This document shows, in pieces, positions 1-8,827 of a stretch of DNA of 64,000 bases (position 1 is the first letter of the stretch; each line of letters starts with the position of its first letter). The stretch covers positions 1 through 64,000 of the forward strand of contig NZ_JADGMQ010000005.1 in assembly GCF_016124105.1 (NCBI RefSeq), read 5' to 3'. This stretch comes from Aquamicrobium zhengzhouense (GTDB lineage: Bacteria; Pseudomonadota; Alphaproteobacteria; Rhizobiales; Rhizobiaceae). Under the pieces are notes generated by a model. It had not been told where the DNA came from. It did no database searches and saw only the letters and a program-made list of their open reading frames with translations. A program made the translations under genes and the position numbers.

Positions 1-396
1 GCTTCGCGTCTCCACCGGTTGCTCAACCCGCGCCCTACGGCGTAACAGAAAAGGCCGAGGCTCTAAACGCCGCTGGATGAAAACTCAGTGGCACGTCACA
101 TCGACAAGTTCACCTCGGCCGACGTCTACTCTGGGCGCGGCCAGACAATCCTGCTCAAACGTGAGAGTTTTAAACGAACAACATCAAGAAGCGCAGTTTC
201 AACCACAAACCAGCGTGGCCGATCACCCTTAAAGCGGCCTAAAACTCCATTCTTCCAGAGCCAAAAGGTCCGAAATCATTCGGCGACGGAAATTCAGGGC
301 TGTTGCTGCCTCTGACATTTCCAATCTTTCTACAGAAGGTTTTATCAAGTTTCGCATATTATGTTGCTGCCTGGGGGGGGGGGCGCGAGGTGTCCC
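1..396. other. left edge, no gene recognised
   Basis: The only open frames here are short, lack a convincing ribosome binding site and resemble no family I know. A frame near position 50 reads KAEALNAAG before a stop, which could be the tail of an IS transposase cut by the window edge, but this is too short to support. The segment ends in a run of eleven G (373-383) just before the start of the c-di-GMP gene. Confidence 0.4.
373..383 (+). repeat. poly-G tract of 11 in the leader of the c-di-GMP gene
   Basis: Eleven consecutive G residues lie 13 bases before the ATG at 397. An in-frame upstream ATG at 361 would put the tract inside the coding sequence; the ATG at 397 leaves it in the leader. 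Homopolymers of this length can slip during replication or be miscounted by sequencing. Confidence 0.85.
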
Positions 397-3294
397 ATGC
401 TAAACTTGTTTGAGACTATTATTCACGAGCACGACCAGCGTTTGGTAGCGCTGGCTCTGGGCATTTGTGCAATCTCAACGCTGACTGGCACCGCCATCGC
501 ACAGATGAGCATGAAGGCGGACCTGGTTCACAGACGAGGTTGGCTCATCCTAGCGGGCGTGGTTACGGGACTGGGCGTGTGGACGACCCACTTCACCGCG
601 ATGCTTGGCTACCGCAACAACCTCGATATTCATTTCGATCTATCAGTCAGTGCCTACTCCCTAGTACTCGCGATAGGCTTTACGGTCGCCGGAGGTCTGG
701 TCGGCCTCCAAGGCAAGGAACGGGGCATACTCGCGGGCGCCTTCGTCGGTGTCGGCATTGCAGTTGCTCATTTTCTGGACATGCATGCCCTTCGCTTCGC
801 TGGCTCTGTCGTACATGACCCTTTGATCACCTTATTCGCGGGGGCGGTCGGTTTGGTGCTCGCCGCTTGGGCCGGCCACCTGCTGCTGAGGTGGAGGGAT
901 CAGATTTTCGCGTGGCCTGCTGCCATTGCCTTGTCTGCTGCGATCCTATCGTTCCATTTCATCGCCATGTCGGGCGTGAGGATTGTTCCTGCGGAAGCAG
1001 CCGTAGAGATGAGCGGCTGGACCGCATCGGTTGATGAATTGGCCACGATAATTGTCGTAGCATTTTTGCTAATGCTTGGTGCCGCGGTCACCTACACTTG
1101 GCACTCTGAGCGTTTGGCAAGAGCAACTGCACGGCAGCAACGTCGCTTGATCCACACGCTGGAAACACTTCGCGAGACCCAGGACCATCACAGGGCATAC
1201 ATCGAACTGAATCCTCAGATCGCATGGGTCGCTGATCGTTACGGGATGATCACGGAAGTCGCTCCCCTCTGGGGAGAGTTGGTCGGGTTGCCGCGCGAAG
1301 CAAGCTACGGTGAGGGGTGGGCGAAGGTAGTCCATCCCGACGATTTGCCGTTGGTGACACGGCACTGGCGTGCGGCGATCGAGGCAGGAGATGGAGACAG
1401 CGCCGATGTCCGCTACCGACTCCGGATGAGCGATGGTGCTTTTCGGTGGTATCGCGCAAGAGCACGCCCTCGTCACGATGCCGAAGGCAACGTGGTCGCA
1501 TGGTATGGCAGTCTGGAAGACATCCACGACCAAGTCCTAGGAGAAGAAGCGCTCCGGAGCAGCGAAGAACGCTATCGCTTGGCATCGCGCGCTACAAGTG
1601 ATGTCATCTGGGATTGGTCTTTCCAGGATCAACGCGCCACCTGGGCTGGCGCATACAAGAAGGTTCTGGGCTACCCGGAGCTACAGAGTGAAACCGACTT
1701 TGACTGGTGGCTGGATCGCATTCACCCCGACGATCGATCTCGAGTACTCACAAGCCAGTCAGCCGCGCTGAAAGGCGGTGCAGAGTATTGGCATGAGGAA
1801 TACCGGTTCCGCATTGCAACGGGCGAATGGATTGATGTCAAAACGCGGTGCGTCATCGTGCGCGACGGGGACGAAAGACCTATTCGACTCGTCGGATCGA
1901 TGCTCGATGTTACCCAGCAAAAGACCGTCGAAGCCGAACTAAACTGGGCAGCCCTTCATGACCCACTGACAAAACTGCCCAACCGCACCCTCTACCGGAA
2001 GCGAAAGCGGGCCGCGATAGATGACGCGCGCCAAAGCGGTGGCTCTGTCGCCCTGATCGTGCTAGACTTGAACAATTTCAAGGAACTCAATGACACCTTA
2101 GGACATGCCGCTGGAGATCGGGTGCTGGAACAGACTGCCCAGCGCCTGTTGGAGAGCTTGCCGCATACTGCGAGCGTGGCCCGATTGGGGGGTGACGAGT
2201 TTGCCATTATCCTGCCCGAACTTTCTGAGCCGGATGCTTACGCAGGCCCCATGTCTTACGTTTCAACCGCGATGGAAGAACCGTTTTTGGTCGGGGACAC
2301 GCGCGTTCCTGTCAACTTCTCAGCTGGCGTTGCGCTATGGCCTCGGGATGGCGAAGATCCCGCCGAGCTTCTGATAGCCGCAGACTTGGCGCTTTATTCG
2401 GCAAAGGAGGAGATGCCGGGAACTTTCATGGAGTTCACACCCACTCTGAGAGGCGCGTCCGAGAGGCGTTCACAGATGCTGTTCCTTGCCAGACAGGCGC
2501 TCGAACAAGACAGTATCGTACCATTTTATCAGCCCAAGATCGATCTGCGGACCGGACGTGTCATGGGATGGGAGGCTCTGCTACGCATCTGTAGCGCGGA
2601 CGGCACCATACTTCCGCCATCGGAAATCCAAGCGGCATTCTCCGACAGCGAGGTTGCTGTTCGCTTGACCGAGCGAATGTTTGCCCGCGTGTTCGCCGAC
2701 CTAGCGAATTGGCGCGCGGTCGGCATAGATCCAGGACGGATAGCGGTAAACCTTTCGGCTGCCGACTTTCGTGGCCCCGATCTAGCTAGTCGGTTGCAGG
2801 CCCATGCAGAAGCAACAGAGCAAGGTCTCTCGGCCATCGACATAGAGGTGACTGAGACCGTGCTGATAGGCCAACTCGGTCCGGAAGTCTCACGTATGTT
2901 GCAGGAACTGCGTAAGATGGGCGTTATGGTCGCGCTAGATGATTTCGGGACGGGTTATGCATCTCTGACTCACCTCCAGGAATTTCCGGTCGACGTCATC
3001 AAGATCGATAAGTCGTTCATCGAGCGTATCGATGAGAACAATCCGAAAGCGACTGCAGTGATTGATGCAGTGCTCGAGATGGCTATGCGGCTGGGCATGC
3101 AAACGGTTGCTGAAGGTATCGAGACGATGGAGCAGGCCCGCTACCTGCGCGCCCGCGGCTGTACTATGGGACAAGGCTATTTCTTTGACCGCCCGCTCCC
3201 CGCCTGCGAAGTGCCGCGCGCGCTTTCATCTGAAACTAAAGGGCAGTGGGAAGTCGTGCGCTTACGTTCTTTAAAAAGCCGAACAGCACCCTAG
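397..3294 (+). CDS. MHYT-PAS-PAS-GGDEF-EAL cyclic-di-GMP enzyme
   Basis: Inner-membrane signalling protein of 965 residues, predicted to make and break cyclic di-GMP. The first about 225 residues form a seven-helix MHYT-type sensor with degenerate motifs (THFTAM, AHFLDMH, FHFIAM), often linked to metal or gas sensing. Two PAS domains follow (about 265-390 and 390-515), then GGDEF (about 525-690, intact RLGGDEF) and EAL (about 700-950, with EALLRI, EVTET, DDFGTGYASL and IKIDKSF). Both catalytic sets look complete; I see no RxxD inhibitory site before GGDEF. The ATG at 397 is preferred over 361, which would add a G-rich, non-conserved leader. It is monocistronic. Confidence 0.93.
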   Translation: MLNLFETIIHEHDQRLVALALGICAISTLTGTAIAQMSMKADLVHRRGWLILAGVVTGLGVWTTHFTAMLGYRNNLDIHFDLSVSAYSLVLAIGFTVAGGLVGLQGKERGILAGAFVGVGIAVAHFLDMHALRFAGSVVHDPLITLFAGAVGLVLAAWAGHLLLRWRDQIFAWPAAIALSAAILSFHFIAMSGVRIVPAEAAVEMSGWTASVDELATIIVVAFLLMLGAAVTYTWHSERLARATARQQRRLIHTLETLRETQDHHRAYIELNPQIAWVADRYGMITEVAPLWGELVGLPREASYGEGWAKVVHPDDLPLVTRHWRAAIEAGDGDSADVRYRLRMSDGAFRWYRARARPRHDAEGNVVAWYGSLEDIHDQVLGEEALRSSEERYRLASRATSDVIWDWSFQDQRATWAGAYKKVLGYPELQSETDFDWWLDRIHPDDRSRVLTSQSAALKGGAEYWHEEYRFRIATGEWIDVKTRCVIVRDGDERPIRLVGSMLDVTQQKTVEAELNWAALHDPLTKLPNRTLYRKRKRAAIDDARQSGGSVALIVLDLNNFKELNDTLGHAAGDRVLEQTAQRLLESLPHTASVARLGGDEFAIILPELSEPDAYAGPMSYVSTAMEEPFLVGDTRVPVNFSAGVALWPRDGEDPAELLIAADLALYSAKEEMPGTFMEFTPTLRGASERRSQMLFLARQALEQDSIVPFYQPKIDLRTGRVMGWEALLRICSADGTILPPSEIQAAFSDSEVAVRLTERMFARVFADLANWRAVGIDPGRIAVNLSAADFRGPDLASRLQAHAEATEQGLSAIDIEVTETVLIGQLGPEVSRMLQELRKMGVMVALDDFGTGYASLTHLQEFPVDVIKIDKSFIERIDENNPKATAVIDAVLEMAMRLGMQTVAEGIETMEQARYLRARGCTMGQGYFFDRPLPACEVPRALSSETKGQWEVVRLRSLKSRTAP

Positions 3295-4566
3295 GGGACG
3301 CGTAGTGGGCGAAGTGCAGCAACCGACTGAACGTCCGCTTTGTTAGCTGCGCTGCAAGAGGCTAACGAGCACGAATTCATCCCACTATCGCCGAACCGGC
3401 GTAGCGGTCGGCCTGCTACGTTGATTGCATCCACACCAGGGGGGGTCCGGATAGACGTCTAACTCACATCTCGGTTCCTCTCGGCCAAACCCGCGCGTTC
3501 TCCACGTCGAGGCCAGGGCAGTGCAGCGCGTTCTCGATCTTGGACGGAGCAAGCAAGATGCCGGCGCAGTGTAGTGCCTTCAGCCCGACGCCACCCGGTT
3601 ATCCCCGGACTGCCTGAAATGAGTACGCGGTTACATCGACCACGAGCTGGTCAGGCGGTTATCTTATATCTGCGCAATCTCATATAGTATTCCCGCCAGA
3701 AAATAGCAGTGCCAGTGATGCCAATGAGGGCGACGGGACCATCGTATCCGGGCTGCGCAGCGCGGGCCTGTCCGTTCCCATCCCCAAAAAAAACAGCCCC
3801 GCTTCGCCTTCGCGCCGAGACCGCCGAAATCTTTCGAGCCGCGCAGCGGCAGCGTGAACTCCGTGTTGACGTGGAGCGCGGAGATCGCGCGACAGAGGAT
3901 GCTGGACGCCTCGGGGGCGGTATTCAACCAAGATGTCCGAGCGCAGAAGGATGTGGCGGTGCAGCTCCGTCTTGCCGGGGCAGGCACCGCCGATCGCATT
4001 GATGTGGTGCAGGTCGTGATGATCTGCGCACCCTGAATCGCCTCTTCCGCGGGGTCAGCCCAAAAGCTGCCCGCAGGCAGTCCTCCGCAATCCAAGGCCA
4101 TAGAAATGGCACCGGCGCAACTCGCGCGTCACGCGTCTGGGATTAGTTTGTCAGACCCTAACCCTTGGACATGGGGTGTCCTTCAAAGACTCGCGTGCAT
4201 TTTCATCTAGCGGATGTGTCTCGCACGCGTTTTTCCTGTCGGGGGCTGTAAGCAGACGATATGAGATCGATGTTCGTGTCCTTATTGAAGGTCTCTCTAG
4301 AGGAGATCGATAAACGAGAAGTTGTTCTCATGATTACGTTAGGAAGACATCATGCATAACACTGCTTCCTGTACGAGCGACGAGCTAACCGCGAAGGTGC
4401 TGACCAGCTTGGATCAGATCCATCGACCGAAGGATGCTAGCCAGAAACCGACTCACATCTTCTCCAGCCCAACCCCTGAAGTTGCCACCGGGACCCCGAT
4501 GGATCGGATCCTTGGGAGGCAGGTGGGCTCCGAGAAGTTCGAGACGCAGCGACCGCCGGACGAGCG
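3295..4566. other. about 1.3 kb with no supported gene
   Basis: Several overlapping frames of 60-160 codons occur on both strands (for example minus 3664-4101, plus 3709-4002, plus 4352-4834), but none has a family signature and they overlap one another. The plus frame from 4352 has AGGAAG before its ATG and fair third-position bias for about 75 codons, then runs antisense to a better-supported small gene and ccoS, so at most its first half could be coding. The low coding quality beside a decayed fixI-ccoS suggests degraded sequence. Confidence 0.45.
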
Positions 4567-4698
4567 TCAGAAGATCGCAACCACTACTTCAAGCAACGCG
4601 ATCCCAAGAGCCGCCAGACTGGGAACCATGACCGCGGCCCCAGACAACAGCGCCAATGCCGCGATCCAATCGAAAGGTTGGTCGGATCCTATATTCAT
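4567..4698 (-). CDS. small single-span membrane protein downstream of ccoS
   Basis: A 43-residue frame starting MNIGSDQPFDWIAALALL and ending EVVVAIF, with one hydrophobic segment (about residues 10-40). Its ribosome binding site is very good: AAGGAGG overlaps the ccoS stop, four bases before the ATG. It follows ccoS directly on the same strand, so it was probably the last gene of the fix cluster. I know no family for it; a small cbb3-oxidase accessory peptide is conceivable but is inference from position only. Confidence 0.6.
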   Translation of the reverse strand: MNIGSDQPFDWIAALALLSGAAVMVPSLAALGIALLEVVVAIF

Positions 4699-4708
4699 GT
4701 TTTCCTCC

Positions 4709-4957
4709 TTAAGTTACTCGGGGCGGACCGCGCGGCCCTCGAGGACTCTTTCCCATCCCGCTTGGAACATTTCGTGCCAAGCTGTGCGTCCATGCTTCCC
4801 ACGGAAGCGGTGCGTCCTTTGCATCGGGGATTAAGACCCGCTCTGCGGCCCCGTCGAGATCTTCGTACTGTCCGGCCCCCATCGACCAAAGGAACGCTGC
4901 GAGGCCGACCAGTCCCATCCCCAATGCTATCGGCACCAGCTATACCAAGTAGTTCAT
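4709..4957 (-). pseudogene. ccoS: ccoS/fixS, cbb3 oxidase assembly protein, with early stop
   Basis: CcoS is a small inner-membrane protein needed for cofactor insertion into cytochrome cbb3 oxidase. The frame opens at 4957 with MNYLV, overlapping the fixI stop as ATGA, then meets TAG (4942-4940) where the family usually has Tyr, and continues LVPIALGMGLVGLAAFLW and the typical GQYEDLDGAAERVL. A GTG at codon 8 could reinitiate but would lose the start of the membrane segment. The C-terminal extension is longer than usual. Together with the truncated fixI this looks like a dead remnant; a single-base error is the alternative. Confidence 0.8.
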
Positions 4958-5621
4958 GTCACCTCGGCAAGGCGCGTCGGGGCTTGATCCGGAGAAGGTG
5001 CAGCGGCTTTTCCGTGACACGGCATGCGCAGCGAGTTGGCCACTACGATGATGGACGATGTCGACATAGCAATAGCGGCCATGAGCGGTGTCACTTGGCC
5101 AAGCATGGCGAGGGGGACGACCAGAATATCATAGACAATCGCCAGACCCAGGTTCTGCCGCACGAGGCGGGCCGCTGAGCGGGCGATCTCGATCGCCTGC
5201 GGCACAGCTATCAGGCTGCTTCGGAGAAAGACTAGGTCGGCCGCGTTCCGACCCACATCTGCTGCTGACGAGGGTGCCATGGATACATGTGCGGCAGCCA
5301 GCGCCGGCGCATCGTTGAGCCCATCGCCAACCATCAAGACCCGCTGTCCAGCCAAGGTTAGTTCAGTCAGGCGTTCGACCTTGGCCTCGGGGAGGACGCC
5401 GTGACGCGCTTCCGAAATCTTCAGGGCGGCCGCCACTTCGGCAACTGCCCCCGAGTGATCTCCCGACAATATCTCCGCCGTCATTCCGATCGCGGACAGC
5501 CTCGTCACTGCCTCTATCGCGCCGGACCGCAGCCGGTCATTGATCACAAACGATCCTGCAGGTTTACCATCATTGGAAAGCCAGGTGTATGCCTCGTTCG
5601 AGCTTGTCGGCGAGGCGGACG
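4954..5621 (-). pseudogene. fixI: fixI/ccoI copper P-type ATPase, C-terminal fragment
   Basis: FixI is the P1B-type copper ATPase that supplies cytochrome cbb3 oxidase. Only about the last 222 codons remain: the hinge motif GDGLNDAPALA, then SSAADVGRNAADLVFL and the last two membrane helices ending SSIIVVANSLRM. The metal-binding domain, CPC helix and DKTGT phosphorylation site are missing. The fragment is cut at 5621 by the left end of the IS21 element; the open frame runs a few codons into the IS from an IS-derived ATG. The 5' part of fixI is not found on the other side of the IS. Confidence 0.9.
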
Positions 5622-5652
5622 TGTTGATTTGCACTGAGAGCTGACCCGGCAT
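5622..5652 (+). repeat. IS21 left terminal inverted repeat
   Basis: A 31-base terminal repeat matching the right end (8085-8115) in inverted orientation at 29 of 31 positions (differences at positions 13 and 19). It begins TGTTGATTTG and ends GACCCGGCAT. Confidence 0.9.
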
Positions 5653-5733
5653 TACGGGAAATTATCACTGAGATTTGACCCATGTTTCAATCATCCCTCG
5701 CGAGGTTTCAGCGGGGGCTCTGGAGTGATCGAC

Positions 5734-7260
5734 ATGGCGTTACTGAGCGTAATCCGGCGCTGGCATTTTCGAGAGCATCTATCAATCCGGGAGATTTGCC
5801 GCAGGACCGGCCTATCCCGGAATACCATCCGCAAATATCTGCGCCTTAACGACGTAGAGCCGAAGTTCAAGGTCCCGGAGCGGCCGAGCAGGCTTGATCC
5901 GTTCGCTGATCGGCTGTCGGCCTGGCTGAAGACGGAGTCCCAAAAGGGCCGCAAGCAAAAGCGCACCTTGAAGCAACTCCATGCCGATCTGGTAAGCCTC
6001 GGCTACGACGGTTCTTATTGCCGTGTTGCAGCCTTCGCGCGGGAATGGAAGGCAGACCGGCAGAGAGAGTTACAGACGACAGGACGCGGGACATTCGTGC
6101 CTCTGGCTTTCGAGCCCGGAGAAGCCTTCCAGTTCGACTGGTCGGAGGACTGGGCGATCATCGGCAATGAGCGCACCAAGCTGCAGGTGGCGCATACGAA
6201 GCTTAGCTACAGCCGGGCCTTTATCGTCCGTGCCTATCTCCTCCAGACCCATGAGATGCTGTTCGACGCCCACAATCATGCCTTCCGCGTGTTTGGCGGC
6301 ATTCCTGGCCGTGGCATCTACGACAACATGCGCACGGCAATCGACAAGGTGGGCCGTGGCAAGGAGCGCGACGTCAACGTCCGCTTCATGGCGATGGCCA
6401 GCCACTACCTCTTCGAGCCCGAATTTTGCAATCCCGCGTCCGGCTGGGAGAAGGGCCAAGTCGAGAAGAACGTTCAGGATGCACGTCATCGGTTCTTTCA
6501 ACCTGTTCCGCGCTTTCCATCCCTTGAGGCCCTGAACGACTGGCTTGAGCTTCGATGCAAGGCCTTCTGGGCAAAGACCCCACACGGCCAGATGCGCGGC
6601 ACCATCGCCGACATATGGGCTGAGGAAGCGCCAACTCTGATGCCAGTTTCTCGGCCATTCGACGGCTTCGTCGAATATACGAAGCGGGTCACTCCGACCT
6701 GCCTCGTCCATCTGGAGCGCAATCGCTACAGCGTGCCGGCCTCTTTCGCCAATCGACCAGTGAGCCTGCGGGTCTATCCGGATCGTATCGTGGTCGCTGC
6801 GGAGGGCCAGATCGTCTGTGAGCATCGCCGCGTCATCGACCGCTCCCACGATCGGCCGGGCCAGACGATCTACGACTGGCGGCACTATCTGGCGGTCGTG
6901 CAGCGTAAGCCCGGCGCTCTACGCAATGGTGCTCCGTTCATTGAGCTGCCGGATGCATTCAAGAGCTTGCAGCAATATCTCCTGAAGAAGCCAGGCGGAG
7001 ACCGCGAGATGGTCGATATCCTGGCCCTTGTTGTCCAGCACGATGAACAGGCCGTGCTGTCGGCCGTGGACATGGCGCTGAAGTCCGGCGTTCCGACCAA
7101 GACCCACGTGCTGAACCTGCTGCATCGCCTCGTCGACGGCAAATCCTTCACACCGCCCATCATCGACGCGCCACAGGCCCTGACGCTCACCAACGAGCCC
7201 AAGGCCAATGTCGAACGCTACGATGCCCTGAGAAAGACGGAGGTTCGCCATGCGTCATAA
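5734..7260 (+). CDS. istA: IS21 transposase IstA
   Basis: DDE transposase of 508 residues that cuts and joins the IS ends together with IstB. The N-terminal helix-turn-helix is [18 protein letters not shown] (about 18-35). The DDE core shows the first Asp in FQFDWSED, the second in YDNMRTAID and the Glu in [10 protein letters not shown], all intact. The ATG at 5734 follows GGAG by eight bases; an in-frame GTG lies at 5725. It overlaps istB by 11 bases, typical of the coupled IS21 genes. Confidence 0.95.
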   Translation: MALLSVIRRWHFREHLSIREICRRTGLSRNTIRKYLRLNDVEPKFKVPERPSRLDPFADRLSAWLKTESQKGRKQKRTLKQLHADLVSLGYDGSYCRVAAFAREWKADRQRELQTTGRGTFVPLAFEPGEAFQFDWSEDWAIIGNERTKLQVAHTKLSYSRAFIVRAYLLQTHEMLFDAHNHAFRVFGGIPGRGIYDNMRTAIDKVGRGKERDVNVRFMAMASHYLFEPEFCNPASGWEKGQVEKNVQDARHRFFQPVPRFPSLEALNDWLELRCKAFWAKTPHGQMRGTIADIWAEEAPTLMPVSRPFDGFVEYTKRVTPTCLVHLERNRYSVPASFANRPVSLRVYPDRIVVAAEGQIVCEHRRVIDRSHDRPGQTIYDWRHYLAVVQRKPGALRNGAPFIELPDAFKSLQQYLLKKPGGDREMVDILALVVQHDEQAVLSAVDMALKSGVPTKTHVLNLLHRLVDGKSFTPPIIDAPQALTLTNEPKANVERYDALRKTEVRHAS

Positions 7261-8062
7261 TCCGGCAAGCGGTGCTATCGTCATCATGTTAAGGCAGTTG
7301 AAGATGCATGGCATGGCCCACGCCGTAGGTGATCTGACCGAACAGGGATCGCCGGCGTTCGAGGCTGCCATCCCGATCCTGTCGCAGCTCCTCAAGGCGG
7401 AGACCGCGGAACGTGAAGTGCGATCGACGGCCTACCAGCTCAAGACGGCACGCTTTCCAGCCTACCGCGATCTGAACGGCTTCGACTTCACCAGCAGCGA
7501 GATCAACGAGGCGCTGGTCCGTCAGCTTCATCGCTGCGACTTCCTCGACGAGGCCAACAACATCGTCCTGATCGGAGGTCCCGGCACGGGAAAGACCCAT
7601 ATCGCCACGGCCATCGGTGTCCAGGCCATCGAACATCATCACAAGCGGGTTCGGTTCTTCTCGACCGTGGAATTGGTCAATGCTCTCGAGCAGGAGAAGT
7701 CCCAAGGTCGTCCAGGCCAGATCGCTAATCGCCTCGTCCATTCCGATCTCGTGATCCTCGACGAGTTGGGATACCTGCCGTTCAGTGCATCAGGTGGCGC
7801 ATTGCTCTTCCATCTGCTGAGCAAACTCTACGAGCGCACCAGCGTCATCATTACCACCAACCTGAGCTTCAGCGAATGGGCCAGCGTCTTCGGCGACCCT
7901 AAGATGACCACCGCGCTGCTGGACCGGCTCACGCATCATTGCCACATCCTCGAAACCGGAAACGACAGCTTCCGGTTCAAAAACAGCTCAGCGCATGAGC
8001 CCAAAACAACGAAGGAGAAACGCAGGAACTTGACCACCACAACCGACACGAACGATACATAA
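7250..8062 (+). CDS. istB: IS21 helper ATPase IstB
   Basis: AAA+ ATPase of 270 residues, related to DnaC, that chooses the target and activates IstA. It shows Walker [10 protein letters not shown] (about 105-113), Walker [13 protein letters not shown] (about 163-174) and the sensor region [10 protein letters not shown]. Length is usual for the family, and the C-terminal tail is basic and threonine-rich. It starts inside the 3' end of istA in another frame, implying coupled translation. Both IS genes look intact, so the element could still be active. Confidence 0.95.
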   Translation: MRHNPASGAIVIMLRQLKMHGMAHAVGDLTEQGSPAFEAAIPILSQLLKAETAEREVRSTAYQLKTARFPAYRDLNGFDFTSSEINEALVRQLHRCDFLDEANNIVLIGGPGTGKTHIATAIGVQAIEHHHKRVRFFSTVELVNALEQEKSQGRPGQIANRLVHSDLVILDELGYLPFSASGGALLFHLLSKLYERTSVIITTNLSFSEWASVFGDPKMTTALLDRLTHHCHILETGNDSFRFKNSSAHEPKTTKEKRRNLTTTTDTNDT

Positions 8063-8084
8063 GGCGGGTCACTTCTCGGCGCAA

Positions 8085-8115
8085 ATGCCGGGTCAGTTCT
8101 CAATGCAAATCAACA
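8085..8115 (-). repeat. IS21 right terminal inverted repeat
   Basis: A 31-base inverted copy of the left end, finishing in CAAATCAACA at 8115. It supplies the last few codons and stop of the truncated gene that reads into it from 8345. Confidence 0.9.
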
Positions 8116-8345
8116 GCCCATACAAAGTCGTCCTCATCGTCGTCACTTCCAAGAACGGATGTCGTCCAGCGTCTGTCGCTGTCACGCTCAATCTCTCGGC
8201 GTTTCTCATCACGATCGACGTCGACAAGCAGTTCCTGCGTAATTGCGAATTCGATCGCGTCTGCACGAGCGGCGTGATGGAGCCTCTTCAGGAAGTGGAT
8301 AGCCAGGCGTTCAGCCACAACGGCTCTTTGAAGCGTGCGGCTCAC
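8100..8345 (-). pseudogene. third gene of a hypothetical operon, truncated by IS21
   Basis: The frame starts with GTG at 8345, overlapping the stop of the preceding gene (GTGA), with AAGGAG six bases before it. It reads VSRTLQRAVVAERLAI and continues with FAITQELLVDVDRDEKRR, a charged helical profile. Native sequence ends at 8116; the last codons and stop come from the IS terminal repeat, so the original C-terminus is lost. I do not recognise the family. Start overlap and strong ribosome binding site argue that it was a real gene. Confidence 0.62.
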
Positions 8346-8827
8346 GGTTGCTTCTCCTTCCGTGAGATCAACCGCAGCGCAAAGCCTTGGCGTTTGGCAT
8401 TTGGTGGCCGCGTCGACACGATGCTGCGCCGGGCAAGCCAATCCCACACGGTCATCGAGGCAAGATCCCCCGCTTCGACGTATCTGTTGAGGTGTTTTAT
8501 GATGCTGAGTGGCATTGGCAGGCCGCGCTCGATCCGAATGCGGGCGTAGTGCATCGTCAGCTCGATGATCGCGGCTGGATCATCCGCAGGTCTGCGTGTC
8601 TGACAGTTACACCTTGTCAGGATCCCCTGACGAGCGCGCGCCCGACATGCATCATCGTGCCCAATCACCTTGAGCATGACATCGCGGCAGCCGCCCGCCT
8701 CGAAGGTCATACCCCTAGACGGCAGATCACTGTCAGGTCGGGCCACGGTCGGCGGTAGCGGCGTCATGCTCGTCTTCTCTCCAATAAAGACCTTGAGAGA
8801 AGGTACGTTTTTCTTGCGATCGCTCAT
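8342..8827 (-). CDS. hypothetical protein, middle gene of PD-(D/E)XK operon
   Basis: A protein of 161 residues with no family I recognise. Residues 1-40 are polar and proline-containing, followed by two Cys (CRDVMLK and RCNC) and a helical C-terminal half with YARIRIERGLPMPLSIIKHL and TVWDWLARRS. No signal peptide or membrane segment is seen. The ATG overlaps the stop of the upstream nuclease-like gene (ATGA), and its own stop overlaps the GTG of the next gene, so the three were translated as a unit. Function is unknown. Confidence 0.7.
   Translation of the reverse strand: MSDRKKNVPSLKVFIGEKTSMTPLPPTVARPDSDLPSRGMTFEAGGCRDVMLKVIGHDDACRARARQGILTRCNCQTRRPADDPAAIIELTMHYARIRIERGLPMPLSIIKHLNRYVEAGDLASMTVWDWLARRSIVSTRPPNAKRQGFALRLISRKEKQP

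Larger units (their letters stand above)
5622..8115 (+). mobile_element. IS21-family insertion sequence, complete
   Basis: The element is 2494 bp with terminal inverted repeats beginning TGTTGATTTGCA and carries the istA-istB pair. Each end has a second, inner copy of the transposase-binding repeat (for example ATTATCACTGAGATTTGACC on the left and GGGTCACTTCTCGGCGCAAA on the right), as is usual for IS21. Flanks are GCGGACG on the left and GCCCATA on the right, so no target duplication is visible. It separates a fixI fragment from a truncated operon of unrelated genes. Confidence 0.95.

Noticed and set aside
88-315. 75-codon plus-strand frame at the left edge
   Set aside because: Low-complexity basic composition, no ribosome binding site and no family signature.
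3664-4101. 145-codon minus-strand frame and overlapping frames on both strands
   Set aside because: All frames are equally open in a G+C-rich stretch, none shows a motif or good start, and they exclude one another.
4352-4834. 160-codon plus-strand frame
   Set aside because: It has a fair start, but its second half is antisense to the better-supported small gene and ccoS remnant, and the protein matches nothing.
5614-8123. Target-site duplication of the IS21 element
   Set aside because: The bases flanking the two terminal repeats do not match over 4-8 positions.
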